This document shows positions 9,344-18,046 of a stretch of 57,713 nt of DNA, one piece after another. Under the pieces are notes generated by a model. The model was not told the origin of the DNA, did not search any database, and saw nothing but the letters and a program-made list of their open reading frames with translations. The position numbers and the translations under genes are program-made. How positions within the stretch are numbered: the stretch's first letter is position 1; every line of letters begins with the position of its first letter. Source of the stretch: Sphingobacterium cavernae (lineage in GTDB: Bacteria > Bacteroidota > Bacteroidia > Sphingobacteriales > Sphingobacteriaceae); NCBI RefSeq assembly GCF_008520265.1, contig NZ_VIQM01000076.1:91849-149561 (forward strand), read 5' to 3'.

Positions 9344-10054
9344 TTACACCATTGGCACTTCCATGATCAATACGGAAGCATTTTCTTTCGCTGTCAATGT
9401 AATAGAAGACACATCTGTAATGCCAATAGCATCTCTTCTCTCCAAAGTTTCGTTAGCTACTTCCAATTGTCCTTCCAATAAGAAAATATAGACACCTGTT
9501 CCTTCTCCTTTCAATGCATATTCAACAGCGTTTCCAGCATCCAAATCTGCTAAATGAAACCACGCATCTTGGTGAATCCAAGTACCTTCGCCATCGGGAT
9601 TGGGTGAGATAACTTGTTGCAATTTATTTTTACGATCAGCCGGATCAATTTTGATTTGATCGTATCGTGGCGTTACGTTTTCTTTATTTGGGAATAACCA
9701 AATTTGTAAAAATTTAACAGGATCAACTTCACTTCCATTGAATTCACTATGTGTTACACCAGTTCCTGCGCTCATCACCTGAATTTCGTTGGGCTGAATT
9801 GTTCCTTCATTACCCATACTATCGCTATGTGCCAAGGTACCTTCTAATGGAATAGATATAATTTCCATATTGCTGTGCGGATGACGACCAAAACCATTTC
9901 CTCCTGCAACAAAATCATCGTTCAATACGCGCAATGCCCCAAAATGCATACGCTGTGGATTGTTGTATCCTGCAAAACTAAATGTGTGGTAGCTTTTCAA
10001 CCAACCGTGATCTGCATATCCTCTGCTATCTGCTTTATGAATTATCGTTCTCAT
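9344..10054 (-). CDS. Pirin family bicupin protein (YhhW/quercetinase-like)
   Basis: A 236-residue bicupin. The N-terminal pirin domain shows metal-ligand residues in GRHPHSNMEIISIPLEG (about 57-75) and THSEF (about 100-105). The opening RTIIHKADSRGYADHGWLKSYHTFSFAGY is characteristic of YhhW-type pirins, some of which have quercetin 2,3-dioxygenase activity. The C-terminal cupin is degenerate, as usual. The upstream Crp-type regulator gene is 78 bases away on the same strand and may control or be co-transcribed with it. Physiological substrate unknown. Confidence 0.9.
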   Translation of the reverse strand: MRTIIHKADSRGYADHGWLKSYHTFSFAGYNNPQRMHFGALRVLNDDFVAGGNGFGRHPHSNMEIISIPLEGTLAHSDSMGNEGTIQPNEIQVMSAGTGVTHSEFNGSEVDPVKFLQIWLFPNKENVTPRYDQIKIDPADRKNKLQQVISPNPDGEGTWIHQDAWFHLADLDAGNAVEYALKGEGTGVYIFLLEGQLEVANETLERRDAIGITDVSSITLTAKENASVLIMEVPMV

Positions 10055-10132
10055 TTTATTTTCCTTTCTAATTTGATACTACAAAGTTACCATCCTGCTA
10101 CGCAGAAATTCTTAACCTACATTAAGAAAATA

Positions 10133-10705
10133 TTAGTTACGCTCTGCACGAAGCTTACTCAAAAATTCAGGAGTAATACCAATATAAGAAGCGATGGATT
10201 TCTGTGGTATAGTATGAATCAGTGTAGGATACAAATCACAGAATTTTTCATAACGTAATTTGGCTGTAAGACTAAGGTAATTTATTGTTCGTTGATTACT
10301 CGCAGCCAACGCATTTTCACTCAAAATACGAAAATAACGTTCGAGCTTTGGAATTCTATCAAAAATAGAAACTTGACAAGTACGACTAAGCAATAACACC
10401 TTACTCTCCAATAAAGCGTCAATATTCAATTCACTGGGTTTATTTTTCACCAAAGAATACATATCCGAAATCCACCAATTCTCAGGCGCAAATTGCACGA
10501 TATGTTCAAAACCGTCACGGTCAACTGTGTACGAACGTAAACATCCTTCCACTACAAAAGCAGAATACGACGCCACTTCACCAGCTTGATGCAGAAATTT
10601 TTTACGTGGAACATCCTTTTCTTTGACCAGCTCGCGAACGATTTCTACCTCTTCTTCTGTAAGGGGAACAATACTTTGGATATGCTGTATTAATTTTTCA
10701 ACCAT
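10133..10705 (-). CDS. Crp/Fnr-type transcriptional regulator
   Basis: A 190-residue regulator with an N-terminal cyclic-nucleotide-binding-like beta-roll (about 20-115) and a C-terminal helix-turn-helix (about 165-188, PQKSIASYIGITPEFLSKLR). The beta-roll lacks the canonical cAMP-contact arginine/serine cluster, as is common in Bacteroidota members, so its ligand is unknown. It precedes the pirin gene. The start is unusual: the ATG follows directly on the T-run of the hairpin that terminates the upstream peptidase gene, with no Met option further in before the domain. Expression therefore needs a promoter inside or before that hairpin, or readthrough. Confidence 0.9.
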   Translation of the reverse strand: MVEKLIQHIQSIVPLTEEEVEIVRELVKEKDVPRKKFLHQAGEVASYSAFVVEGCLRSYTVDRDGFEHIVQFAPENWWISDMYSLVKNKPSELNIDALLESKVLLLSRTCQVSIFDRIPKLERYFRILSENALAASNQRTINYLSLTAKLRYEKFCDLYPTLIHTIPQKSIASYIGITPEFLSKLRAERN

Positions 10706-10732
10706 AAAAAAGGACGACTAATTGTCGTCCTT
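10705..10732 (-). terminator. Terminator-like hairpin abutting the Crp-type gene start
   Basis: On the minus strand AAGGACGAC (from 10732) pairs with GTCGTCCTT, and the T-run runs straight into the ATG at 10705. It closes the prolyl endopeptidase transcript but also forms the immediate leader of the regulator gene. Confidence 0.8.
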
Positions 10733-10814
10733 ACTAAAATACTATTTAATTTCGGTATAGCCAATCTACATTGCAAGTAGCGGCTTTATTAAGTATTCTC
10801 TGTATAAGTTAACA

Positions 10815-12962
10815 CTATTTAATTTCAGAATATCCTACTCCCATATTTTGAAACATAAACGCCCAACGGTCTGCATTTTCTTCAATTTGCATGGCTGTTG
10901 ATTTACCTGCACCATGTCCTGCTTTGGTATCAATACGAATTAATACTGGATTACTTCCTTTGTGGTACTCTTGAAGACGAGCTGCAAATTTAAACGAATG
11001 CGCTGGAACCACACGGTCGTCGTGATCTGCGGTCGTGACCATCGTCGCAGGATACGAAGTATTTGGTTTTAATGCATGATAAGGTGAATACTTGTACAAA
11101 TATTCAAACATCTCTTTGCTATCATCTGCTGTGCCGTAATCAAAAGCCCAACCCGCACCAGCTGTAAACTTATGGTAACGCAACATATCCAATACACCCA
11201 CAGCAGGAAATGCAACTTTAAACAACTCTGGTCGCTGTGTCATACATGCACCAACCAAAAGTCCACCATTCGAACCACCAGCGATTGCTAATTTTTCGGA
11301 AGAAGTATATTTTTCATTGATTAAATATTCTGCTGCCGCAATGAAATCGTCAAAGACATTTTGTTTTTTCAATTTTGTACCTGCTAAATGCCAGTTTTCG
11401 CCGTACTCGCCACCTCCGCGGAGATTCGCTACGGCGTATACACCACCTTGCTCTAACAAAATTGTATGCGCTAAACTGAAAGACGGTGTCAGACTGATAT
11501 TAAATCCGCCATAAGCATATAATAATGTTGGATTTGTTCCATCTAGTTTTACACCTTTTTTGTGTGTAATAATCATCGGAACTTTTGTACCATCTTTTGA
11601 CGTATAAAATATTTGCTTGGACTCATATTGCGAAGGATCGAATTTCGCACCCGATTCTTTGTAGATTTCTGATTTTCCCGAAGCAATATCATATTTGTAA
11701 ATTGTGCTTGGATGTATGTACGAAGTAAACGAATAATACAAATCTTTATCTTCTTTCTTTGCACCAAAACCTGAAGCAGTCCCTACACCTGGTAATTCAA
11801 TATCACGCTCTAGTTTACCATTACGATCAAATTGTTTCACTAATGAAGTCGCATCTTTCAAGTAAGAAGCGAATATTTTACCGCCACCTATCGATGGGCT
11901 CAATACATTATCTGTTTCAGGAATTAAATCTGTCCAATTTTCAGGAGTTGGATTAGCAAAATCAACCGTAACAATACGACCATTTGGCGCGTTTAATTCG
12001 GTATAAATAAACAATTTGCTACCGTCATTGTCCATGACATAATGATTCTTATCCATATTATTCACGACAGCAACAAATTTTGAATCAGGGATACTTAAAT
12101 CTTTCACCCATAATTCATTACCTGAAGTCGTATTTGCTGCACTTACTATTAAGAATTTCTCATCTTCAGTCAGTCCTGCACCAATATAACGACGTTTCAT
12201 ACTTTCGCCACCAAAGATCAATTCGTCCTCTGTTTGTGGCGTATTTAATTTATGGAAATACAATTTGTGCACATCCGTCATCGCGGACAAAGCAGAACCA
12301 TCCTTCGGTTTTTCGTATGAGCTGTAATAAAAACCTTCGTTGCCTCTCCATGCGAGACCAGAGAATTTGACATCAATTAATGTATCACCCACTACAGACT
12401 TATCATCTGCTTTCAACACCACAACCTTACGCCAATCCGAACCACCCTCTGAAAGTTGATACGCCACTAATGAACCATCCTTACTAAAAGAAATACCAGC
12501 TAAAGAGGTCGATCCATCTGTTGAAAATTTATTTGGATCTAAGAATACCTCTTCCTTGCCATTATCGCCTTTTTTACGGTATAATACCGATTGATTTTGA
12601 AGTCCATCATTTTTGTACCAATAAATATACTCTCCCTCTTGATACGGAGCAGAGTATTTCTCGTAATTCCATAAAGTTTCCAAACGAGATTTGATGGTAT
12701 CACGAAAAGGTATTTGAGATAAATAATCTTGTGTTACTTCATTTTGAGCTGTAACCCAAGCTTTTGTTTTATCGGACAAATCATCCTCCAACCAACGATA
12801 AGGGTCTTCCACTTCTACACCAAAATAAGTGTCCTTTTGATCAACTTTCTCTGTCTGTGGATACGGTTTTAACGTAATATCTTTCACTGCTTCGATTTTA
12901 TTTTGTGATTGACAGCCGACTATAGCTGTCGCCAACAAGATTAAACTTAAATTTCTTATCAT
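10815..12962 (-). CDS. Prolyl endopeptidase (S9A), lipoprotein
   Basis: Cleaves after proline in short peptides, here probably in the periplasm. The N-terminus is a lipoprotein signal with lipobox AIVGC (Cys near 17). Residues about 35-110 begin the catalytic domain (YFGVEVEDPYRWLEDDLSDKTKAWV), followed by a seven-bladed propeller (about 110-450), then the alpha/beta-hydrolase with GGSNGG (Ser564), TADHDDRVVPAHS and AGHGAGKST (His). 715 residues matches Flavobacterium/Elizabethkingia prolyl endopeptidases. The upstream region to 13055 is a divergent promoter region shared with lpxH. Confidence 0.93.
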   Translation of the reverse strand: MIRNLSLILLATAIVGCQSQNKIEAVKDITLKPYPQTEKVDQKDTYFGVEVEDPYRWLEDDLSDKTKAWVTAQNEVTQDYLSQIPFRDTIKSRLETLWNYEKYSAPYQEGEYIYWYKNDGLQNQSVLYRKKGDNGKEEVFLDPNKFSTDGSTSLAGISFSKDGSLVAYQLSEGGSDWRKVVVLKADDKSVVGDTLIDVKFSGLAWRGNEGFYYSSYEKPKDGSALSAMTDVHKLYFHKLNTPQTEDELIFGGESMKRRYIGAGLTEDEKFLIVSAANTTSGNELWVKDLSIPDSKFVAVVNNMDKNHYVMDNDGSKLFIYTELNAPNGRIVTVDFANPTPENWTDLIPETDNVLSPSIGGGKIFASYLKDATSLVKQFDRNGKLERDIELPGVGTASGFGAKKEDKDLYYSFTSYIHPSTIYKYDIASGKSEIYKESGAKFDPSQYESKQIFYTSKDGTKVPMIITHKKGVKLDGTNPTLLYAYGGFNISLTPSFSLAHTILLEQGGVYAVANLRGGGEYGENWHLAGTKLKKQNVFDDFIAAAEYLINEKYTSSEKLAIAGGSNGGLLVGACMTQRPELFKVAFPAVGVLDMLRYHKFTAGAGWAFDYGTADDSKEMFEYLYKYSPYHALKPNTSYPATMVTTADHDDRVVPAHSFKFAARLQEYHKGSNPVLIRIDTKAGHGAGKSTAMQIEENADRWAFMFQNMGVGYSEIK

Positions 12963-13055
12963 AATTTATCATCTATATAAACAAAACTACTAAATATTAT
13001 GAGTTTGCGCCAAGAGGGTTGTAATCAACGTGCTATTTCGGTATTTTTACCGCTT

Positions 13056-13802
13056 ATGCAAACAAGAAACAAAATATATTTTGCTTCCGATTTTCACTTA
13101 GGTGCTTTTCCTTTAGAAAAATCCGCTGAACGCGAAAAAGTTATTGTGCAATGGCTAGATGCTATTAAGCATGATGCGATCGAACTATATTTAGTTGGTG
13201 ATATTTTTGATTTCTGGTTTGAATATGCAACCGTAATTCCCAAAGGCTATATTCGATTCTTAGGAAAATTGGCAGAATTGGCTGATCTAGGAATCAAAAT
13301 TACTTTTTTCAAAGGCAATCACGACATGTGGATGTTTGGGTATTTGAAAAAAGAGCTGAATGCACGGATTATTGATAATGAATTAGTATTGAATCTTGAT
13401 GGCAAGTCATTTTATATCCATCACGGCGACGGATTAGGTCCTGGCGATGCGAAATATAAATTTTTAAAGAAGATTTTCAGAAGTTCTCTTTGTCAATGGC
13501 TATTTGCAAGGCTACATCCTAATCTAGGAATAGGTATTGCGACCCGTTGGTCAAAACATAGCCGTGTTTCTAGCAATGCACCCGAAACTTTTTTGGGAGA
13601 AGATAAAGAATGGCTAATTCAGTACAGCAGAGAATTATTGAATTCGCAAAATTATGATTTTATGATTTATGGACATCGCCATGTCCCTTATGATATTATC
13701 GTAAATGACAATACTCAAATCGTGAATTTGGGAGAATGGATAAATCATCGTACGTACGCTGTGTATGATGGAGATAAATTAACTTTGCAACAATGGAACT
13801 AA
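13056..13802 (+). CDS. lpxH: UDP-2,3-diacylglucosamine diphosphatase (LpxH type)
   Basis: Hydrolyses UDP-2,3-diacylglucosamine to lipid X in lipid A synthesis, at the cytoplasmic face of the inner membrane. The open frame starts at 12999, but the ATG at 13056 gives the standard N-terminus (QTRNKIYFASDFHLG). Calcineurin-type metallophosphoesterase motifs are all visible: DFHLG, GDIFDFWFEY, FKGNHDMW, HHGDGLGPGD and YGHRH. Length 248 residues is normal. The stop codon overlaps the start of the next regulator gene, indicating translational coupling. Confidence 0.92.
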   Translation: MQTRNKIYFASDFHLGAFPLEKSAEREKVIVQWLDAIKHDAIELYLVGDIFDFWFEYATVIPKGYIRFLGKLAELADLGIKITFFKGNHDMWMFGYLKKELNARIIDNELVLNLDGKSFYIHHGDGLGPGDAKYKFLKKIFRSSLCQWLFARLHPNLGIGIATRWSKHSRVSSNAPETFLGEDKEWLIQYSRELLNSQNYDFMIYGHRHVPYDIIVNDNTQIVNLGEWINHRTYAVYDGDKLTLQQWN

Positions 13803-14356
13803 GCAAAGGTATTGCGTCTATTTATCCTTTGGCCGTTGTGGAGATGGATAAAATCATTGGAATAGCAGAGAAAGTCTCCCTCGCAAAGAATGATATACTT
13901 ATTCAGCAACAACAAATTAACAAATACATATACTTCCTTGAAGAAGGAATCTGTCGAATCTTTTACCCAAAAGAAGAAAAAGAAGTTGTATTAGACTTTT
14001 GCTTTCCAGGTGATATCATATTACCACTCAACAGTTACATACACTCCTTGCCTACTTACGAAATTGTAGACACCTTATCGGATTGTTCTATTAACCGTAT
14101 TTCTATACCAAAGCTCCAAGAATTGTATACCACTTCGCTACCTATTGCGAATTGGGGAAGAAAATTAGCGGAATTAGAAACACTTAAAATCGAAGAAAGA
14201 CTCATGCAAAGTCTTTTTAAATCAGCAGCCGAGCGCTATGCTGATTTACTTCGTAAAGCTCCCAAACTATTGCATCACATCAAATTGGGCTATATCGCCT
14301 CTTACCTTGGCGTTACTCAAGTTACGTTGTCCCGAATTCGAGCAGATATCAAATAG
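13793..14356 (+). CDS. Crp/Fnr-type transcriptional regulator
   Basis: A 187-residue regulator whose ATG lies inside the last codons of lpxH (10-base overlap). The N-terminal part is a cupin-like beta-roll (about 25-115, LEEGICRIFY, VLDFCFPGDIILPLNSY); the C-terminus carries a helix-turn-helix (LGYIASYLGVTQVTLSRIRADIK). Ligand unknown. Directly downstream is an SMR transporter gene, a frequent pairing in Bacteroidota, so it may regulate that gene. Confidence 0.88.
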   Translation: MELSKGIASIYPLAVVEMDKIIGIAEKVSLAKNDILIQQQQINKYIYFLEEGICRIFYPKEEKEVVLDFCFPGDIILPLNSYIHSLPTYEIVDTLSDCSINRISIPKLQELYTTSLPIANWGRKLAELETLKIEERLMQSLFKSAAERYADLLRKAPKLLHHIKLGYIASYLGVTQVTLSRIRADIK

Positions 14357-14426
14357 TTTTTTATCATTTGTAAAAAGTTATTCCTCCTAAAATCCTGACC
14401 TTTGTGTTACAACAAAAGGAAAAAAC

Positions 14427-14756
14427 ATGAATTGGATATTTTTAATTTTAGGTGGTTTATTTGAAATTGGTTTTACCACATGTCTAGGAAAAGCTAAAGA
14501 CGCTACAGGCAACGAAAGTTTAGCTTGGTATGGTGGATTTGTGGTTTGTCTATTCGCATCAATGGGTTTATTGATTAAAGCAACTCAAACTCTGCCACTC
14601 GGAACAGCTTATGCTGTTTGGACAGGGATTGGTGCTGTAGGTACCGTATTGATGGGAATATTTTTTTTCAAAGAACCCGCTGACTTTTGGCGTATATTCT
14701 TCATTTTTACTTTAATCGCATCTATTGTAGGGCTTAAAGCAGTTTCAAGTCATTAA
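14427..14756 (+). CDS. SMR family exporter, SugE/Gdx-like
   Basis: A 109-residue, four-helix inner-membrane transporter. The essential membrane glutamate is Glu13 (GGLFEIGF), and the motif TAYAVWTGIGAVGT (about 60-73) is the SugE/Gdx signature; SugE-type members export guanidinium or quaternary amines in exchange for protons. No guanidine riboswitch-like element is evident in the 70 bases upstream. Only one SMR gene is present, so it would work as a homodimer. Substrate is inferred from family membership. Confidence 0.88.
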   Translation: MNWIFLILGGLFEIGFTTCLGKAKDATGNESLAWYGGFVVCLFASMGLLIKATQTLPLGTAYAVWTGIGAVGTVLMGIFFFKEPADFWRIFFIFTLIASIVGLKAVSSH

Positions 14757-14834
14757 GAAATCCTGCTCAATTAATATAAATTTTCAGTAATTTTGCCTTT
14801 CCAAAAGGTAAATAAGCCTGTGGAATTTAGAATT

Positions 14835-15908
14835 ATGTTAGAAAAATTACAAGCTATTAAGGAAAGATGGGAAGAAGTGGAAGCTGAATTAAGCAATCCA
14901 GAAACCATCTCAGATATGAAACGTTTTGCAAAATTGAACAAGGAATACAAAGATTTGGGCAAAATTGTAGATCAATATCATATTTATAGAAATATTGTTA
15001 GCAATATGGAAGCTAACAAAGAGATTCTTTTGAATGAAAAGGATCAAGAATTGCGTGAAATGGCAAAAGAAGAGCAGGATATGCTGTATGCGCAAAAAGA
15101 GGAAAAAGAAGAAGAAATTCGTCTAATGTTGATCCCTAAAGATCCTGAAGACGCTAAAAACGCTATTATTGAGATTCGTGGTGGTACTGGAGGTGATGAA
15201 GCAGCTATTTTTGCAGGAGATTTATACCGTATGTATACCCGTTATTTTGAGAAAAAAGGATGGCGTAATGAAGTAATGGATGTGACTGAAGGTACTTCTG
15301 GAGGTTATAAAGAGGTAATCTTGAAAGTCATTGGTGAAGATGTTTACGGACAATTGAAATATGAATCTGGTGTACACCGTGTGCAACGTGTCCCTGACAC
15401 CGAAACGCAGGGTCGTGTACACACATCTGCTGCATCTGTAGCGGTATTACCTGAAGCAGAAGAAGTCGATGTAGAGTTGAATCCTGGAGATATCGAATTA
15501 CAAACGTCACGTTCTGGTGGTGCTGGTGGTCAAAACGTAAATAAAGTAGAAACAAAAGTTCAATTAACACACAAACCAACAGGTATTGTTGTCGTTTGTC
15601 AAGTAGAACGTTCGCAATTGGCGAACCGCGAATTAGCTATGGAGATGCTTCGTAATAAACTTTACGAGATCGAATTGAATAAAAAGAATGGAGATATTGC
15701 TGCTAAACGTAAGACTTTGGTATCTTCTGGAGACCGTTCGGCAAAAGTTCGTACATATAATTACCCACAAGGTCGCGTAACTGAACATAGAATTGGTTTA
15801 ACGATGTATAATCTTACAGCTATTATGGACGGTGATATTCAGGACATTATCGATGCATTGCAGTTTGCAGAGAATGCAGAGAAGATGAAAGATGGTGCTG
15901 TAGACTAA
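14835..15908 (+). CDS. prfA: Peptide chain release factor 1
   Basis: Recognises UAA and UAG and triggers peptide release on the ribosome. The frame is open from 14793, but the ATG at 14835 gives the normal N-terminus [19 protein letters not shown]. The catalytic GGQ loop sits in SGGAGGQN with Gln233; the codon-recognition region includes [14 protein letters not shown]. Length is 357 residues as expected. Downstream is the tRNA-Asp array with its own promoter. Confidence 0.95.
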   Translation: MLEKLQAIKERWEEVEAELSNPETISDMKRFAKLNKEYKDLGKIVDQYHIYRNIVSNMEANKEILLNEKDQELREMAKEEQDMLYAQKEEKEEEIRLMLIPKDPEDAKNAIIEIRGGTGGDEAAIFAGDLYRMYTRYFEKKGWRNEVMDVTEGTSGGYKEVILKVIGEDVYGQLKYESGVHRVQRVPDTETQGRVHTSAASVAVLPEAEEVDVELNPGDIELQTSRSGGAGGQNVNKVETKVQLTHKPTGIVVVCQVERSQLANRELAMEMLRNKLYEIELNKKNGDIAAKRKTLVSSGDRSAKVRTYNYPQGRVTEHRIGLTMYNLTAIMDGDIQDIIDALQFAENAEKMKDGAVD

Positions 15909-15925
15909 TTTTTTTGCAAAAAAAG

Positions 15926-15956
15926 TTTGTTTTTACGCAAAACAGCCCTATATTTG
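15926..15956 (+). promoter_or_regulatory. Promoter of the tRNA-Asp array
   Basis: TTTG at 15926-15929 and TATATTTG at 15949-15956, separated by exactly 19 bases, match the Bacteroidota housekeeping promoter consensus. The first tRNA begins 25 bases after the -7 box. Confidence 0.8.
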
Positions 15957-15981
15957 CACACCTTCTCAGATGAAGGGTTTA

Positions 15982-16055
15982 GGTCTGGTAGTTCAGCTGG
16001 TTAGAATACATGCCTGTCACGCATGGGGTCGCGGGTTCGAGTCCCGTCCAGACCG
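15982..16055 (+). tRNA. tRNA-Asp (anticodon GTC), copy 1 of 4
   Basis: 74 nt. Acceptor GGTCTGG pairs with CCAGACC, discriminator G. Anticodon loop TGTCACG gives GUC (Asp). T-arm GCGGGTTCGAGTCCCGT. CCA not encoded. Confidence 0.96.
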
Positions 16056-16112
16056 CAACAAGAAGAAAGAAAAAGTTCTTTCAACGTTCTGAAAAATATT
16101 GAAAATAATTTT

Positions 16113-16186
16113 GGTCTGGTAGTTCAGCTGGTTAGAATACATGCCTGTCACGCATGGGGTCGCGGGTTCGAGTCCCGTCCAGACCG
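16113..16186 (+). tRNA. tRNA-Asp (anticodon GTC), copy 2 of 4
   Basis: Identical base for base to copy 1. The spacer from copy 1 is 57 bases and is unrelated in sequence to the other spacers. Confidence 0.96.
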
Positions 16187-16240
16187 CCAAATTATTTCGA
16201 AGATTTCAATCGTTCTTTAAAAGCATTAAAAAAGATTTTA

Positions 16241-16314
16241 GGTCTGGTAGTTCAGCTGGTTAGAATACATGCCTGTCACGCATGGGGTCGCGGGTTCGAG
16301 TCCCGTCCAGACCG
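16241..16314 (+). tRNA. tRNA-Asp (anticodon GTC), copy 3 of 4
   Basis: Identical to copies 1 and 2; 54-base spacer. Confidence 0.96.
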
Positions 16315-16351
16315 CTAAAATTCTTTTTAAATACAACAACTAAAAATCTTA

Positions 16352-16425
16352 GGTCTGGTAGTTCAGCTGGTTAGAATACATGCCTGTCACGCATGGGGTC
16401 GCGGGTTCGAGTCCCGTCCAGACCG
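16352..16425 (+). tRNA. tRNA-Asp (anticodon GTC), copy 4 of 4
   Basis: Identical to the other copies; 37-base spacer. It is the last gene before the terminator, so the four are probably one transcript. Confidence 0.96.
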
Positions 16426-16438
16426 CTTAAGATATTTC

Positions 16439-16474
16439 AAAAAGGTTATTCATTTATTTGAATAACCTTTTTTT
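16439..16474 (+). terminator. Terminator of the tRNA-Asp array
   Basis: AAAGGTTATTCA (16441-16452) pairs with TGAATAACCTTT (16459-16470), followed by TTTT. The stretch from here to 16620 holds nothing else recognisable. Confidence 0.9.
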
Positions 16475-16620
16475 GTTTATGATAAAATACATACTTAGTA
16501 TTCTTTATCTTTTAATTAGAATTTTGCTGTAAAGCTGACGCTATTATTGTTGAATCTATTTTTTAACAATAGTTTATATACTAAAGTTGATAATTAATCA
16601 TGCGCTAAATAATTATTAAA

Positions 16621-18018
16621 CTATATCTGATTTCTTTTGAGACTAAGGCTTTCTGATATATTAATTACACGAGCTTCATCTAATGGATAAAAAAACACAA
16701 AAATTGCAGATAATAATGCCCCAATGGCTGGAAAAAAACTTAAAAACATACGTATGCCGTTTAACGTATCATCTGACTGTATAGTGTTGGCTTGAAATCC
16801 AAAATAGCCCAATAGCCATCCTGTCAAAGCCGATCCGAATGCCCAGCCTAATTTTTGACTCATAGAAGAAGAGCTAAATATCAAACCTGTTGTACGTCTT
16901 CCTGTTTTATATTCCGAATAATCTACACAATCTGCATACATAGACCATAATAATGGAAATACAATACCAGCACAACAACTAATTAGAATCTGTAGCGTGA
17001 ATATTTCAAAAACACCGTCTCTTGGTATCCAGTAGAAAAATATACTTCCAATGAATGCGATAAGCATACTTCCAATAAAAGTATTTTTCTTTCCTATACG
17101 ATTACTTAATGGCGCTGCTATAATGACACCTACTAAATTGGCTAACTGTCCAATCGAGAAGTACAAACCACTTAATACAAATGGAATTTGAAAAATCTTA
17201 ATATGATCAAACAGATCTTCTTCTACGTAATATTTGAAATAATATAGCGCTGCTCCATCCCGAACAGAATTAAAAACTAAAGTAAAAACACCAGCTCCCA
17301 GTAAAATCCACCATGGCTTGTTTCGAAGCAAGTTTTTAACATCTTCCTTTAAAGAGCTGTGGTCATCTGAAATAGCAACAACGCGTTCTTTTGTCCACAA
17401 AAAACAGAGAAAAAACAAAATTACAGCACTCACAGCTACAACACTTGCGGCCATTACCCAGCCATATTGCTGATTGGATGATTCAATATCATTATCGCTA
17501 AAATAGCTCACTAGCGGATTGAAAAATAGTAAAGTCACAAAACTCCCAAGATAAGCAAATGTCATTCTATAGGTAGCCAGAACACTTCTAGTTTTCGGTG
17601 ATGAGCTCATGACTCCTAACAAAGATGCATAAGGCACATTGATTACCGAATACACCATCATCATCAAAGAATAAGTAGCATAGGCATAAATAATTTTCCC
17701 TGAATCATTAAATGAAGGAGTATAAAACGTGAAAACACCAATAACTCCAAAGGGCACTGCGACATACAATAAGTAAGGTCGAAACTTACCCCATCTGGAC
17801 TTCGTTCTATCTGCTATCGCACCTATAATTGGATCAAAGAGAGAATCCCAGACTCTTGTAATTAAAAACATGGTACCCACTACTTGTGCCTCTAAACCAA
17901 AGACATCAGTATAGAAAAACATGAGGTACATGCCGAACAGCTTCCAAAACATAGAAGATGCGGCATCACCAAAACCATAACCTATCTTCTCTTTTAGGGT
18001 TACCTTTTCAGAAATCAT
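16621..18018 (-). CDS. GPH-family (MelB-like) sugar:cation symporter
   Basis: A 465-residue MFS-fold transporter with 12 predicted membrane helices. The glycoside-pentoside-hexuronide signature is clear: EKIGYGFGDAASSMFWK at the N-terminus and DRTKSRWGKFRPYLL near residues 65-80. As the last gene of the PUL, behind a GH130 phosphorylase, it probably imports mannosyl-glucose or manno-oligosaccharides into the cytoplasm. The coupling ion is not readable. Confidence 0.9.
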   Translation of the reverse strand: MISEKVTLKEKIGYGFGDAASSMFWKLFGMYLMFFYTDVFGLEAQVVGTMFLITRVWDSLFDPIIGAIADRTKSRWGKFRPYLLYVAVPFGVIGVFTFYTPSFNDSGKIIYAYATYSLMMMVYSVINVPYASLLGVMSSSPKTRSVLATYRMTFAYLGSFVTLLFFNPLVSYFSDNDIESSNQQYGWVMAASVVAVSAVILFFLCFLWTKERVVAISDDHSSLKEDVKNLLRNKPWWILLGAGVFTLVFNSVRDGAALYYFKYYVEEDLFDHIKIFQIPFVLSGLYFSIGQLANLVGVIIAAPLSNRIGKKNTFIGSMLIAFIGSIFFYWIPRDGVFEIFTLQILISCCAGIVFPLLWSMYADCVDYSEYKTGRRTTGLIFSSSSMSQKLGWAFGSALTGWLLGYFGFQANTIQSDDTLNGIRMFLSFFPAIGALLSAIFVFFYPLDEARVINISESLSLKRNQI

Positions 18019-18046
18019 TTAATAACAGTTTTTGTAGGTCAGAAAG

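Noticed and set aside
16023..16220. Plus-strand ORF of 65 codons
   Set aside because: It consists of translated tRNA-Asp copies.
15982..16425. CRISPR-like spacing of identical repeats
   Set aside because: The repeats are complete tRNA-Asp genes with cloverleaf structure.
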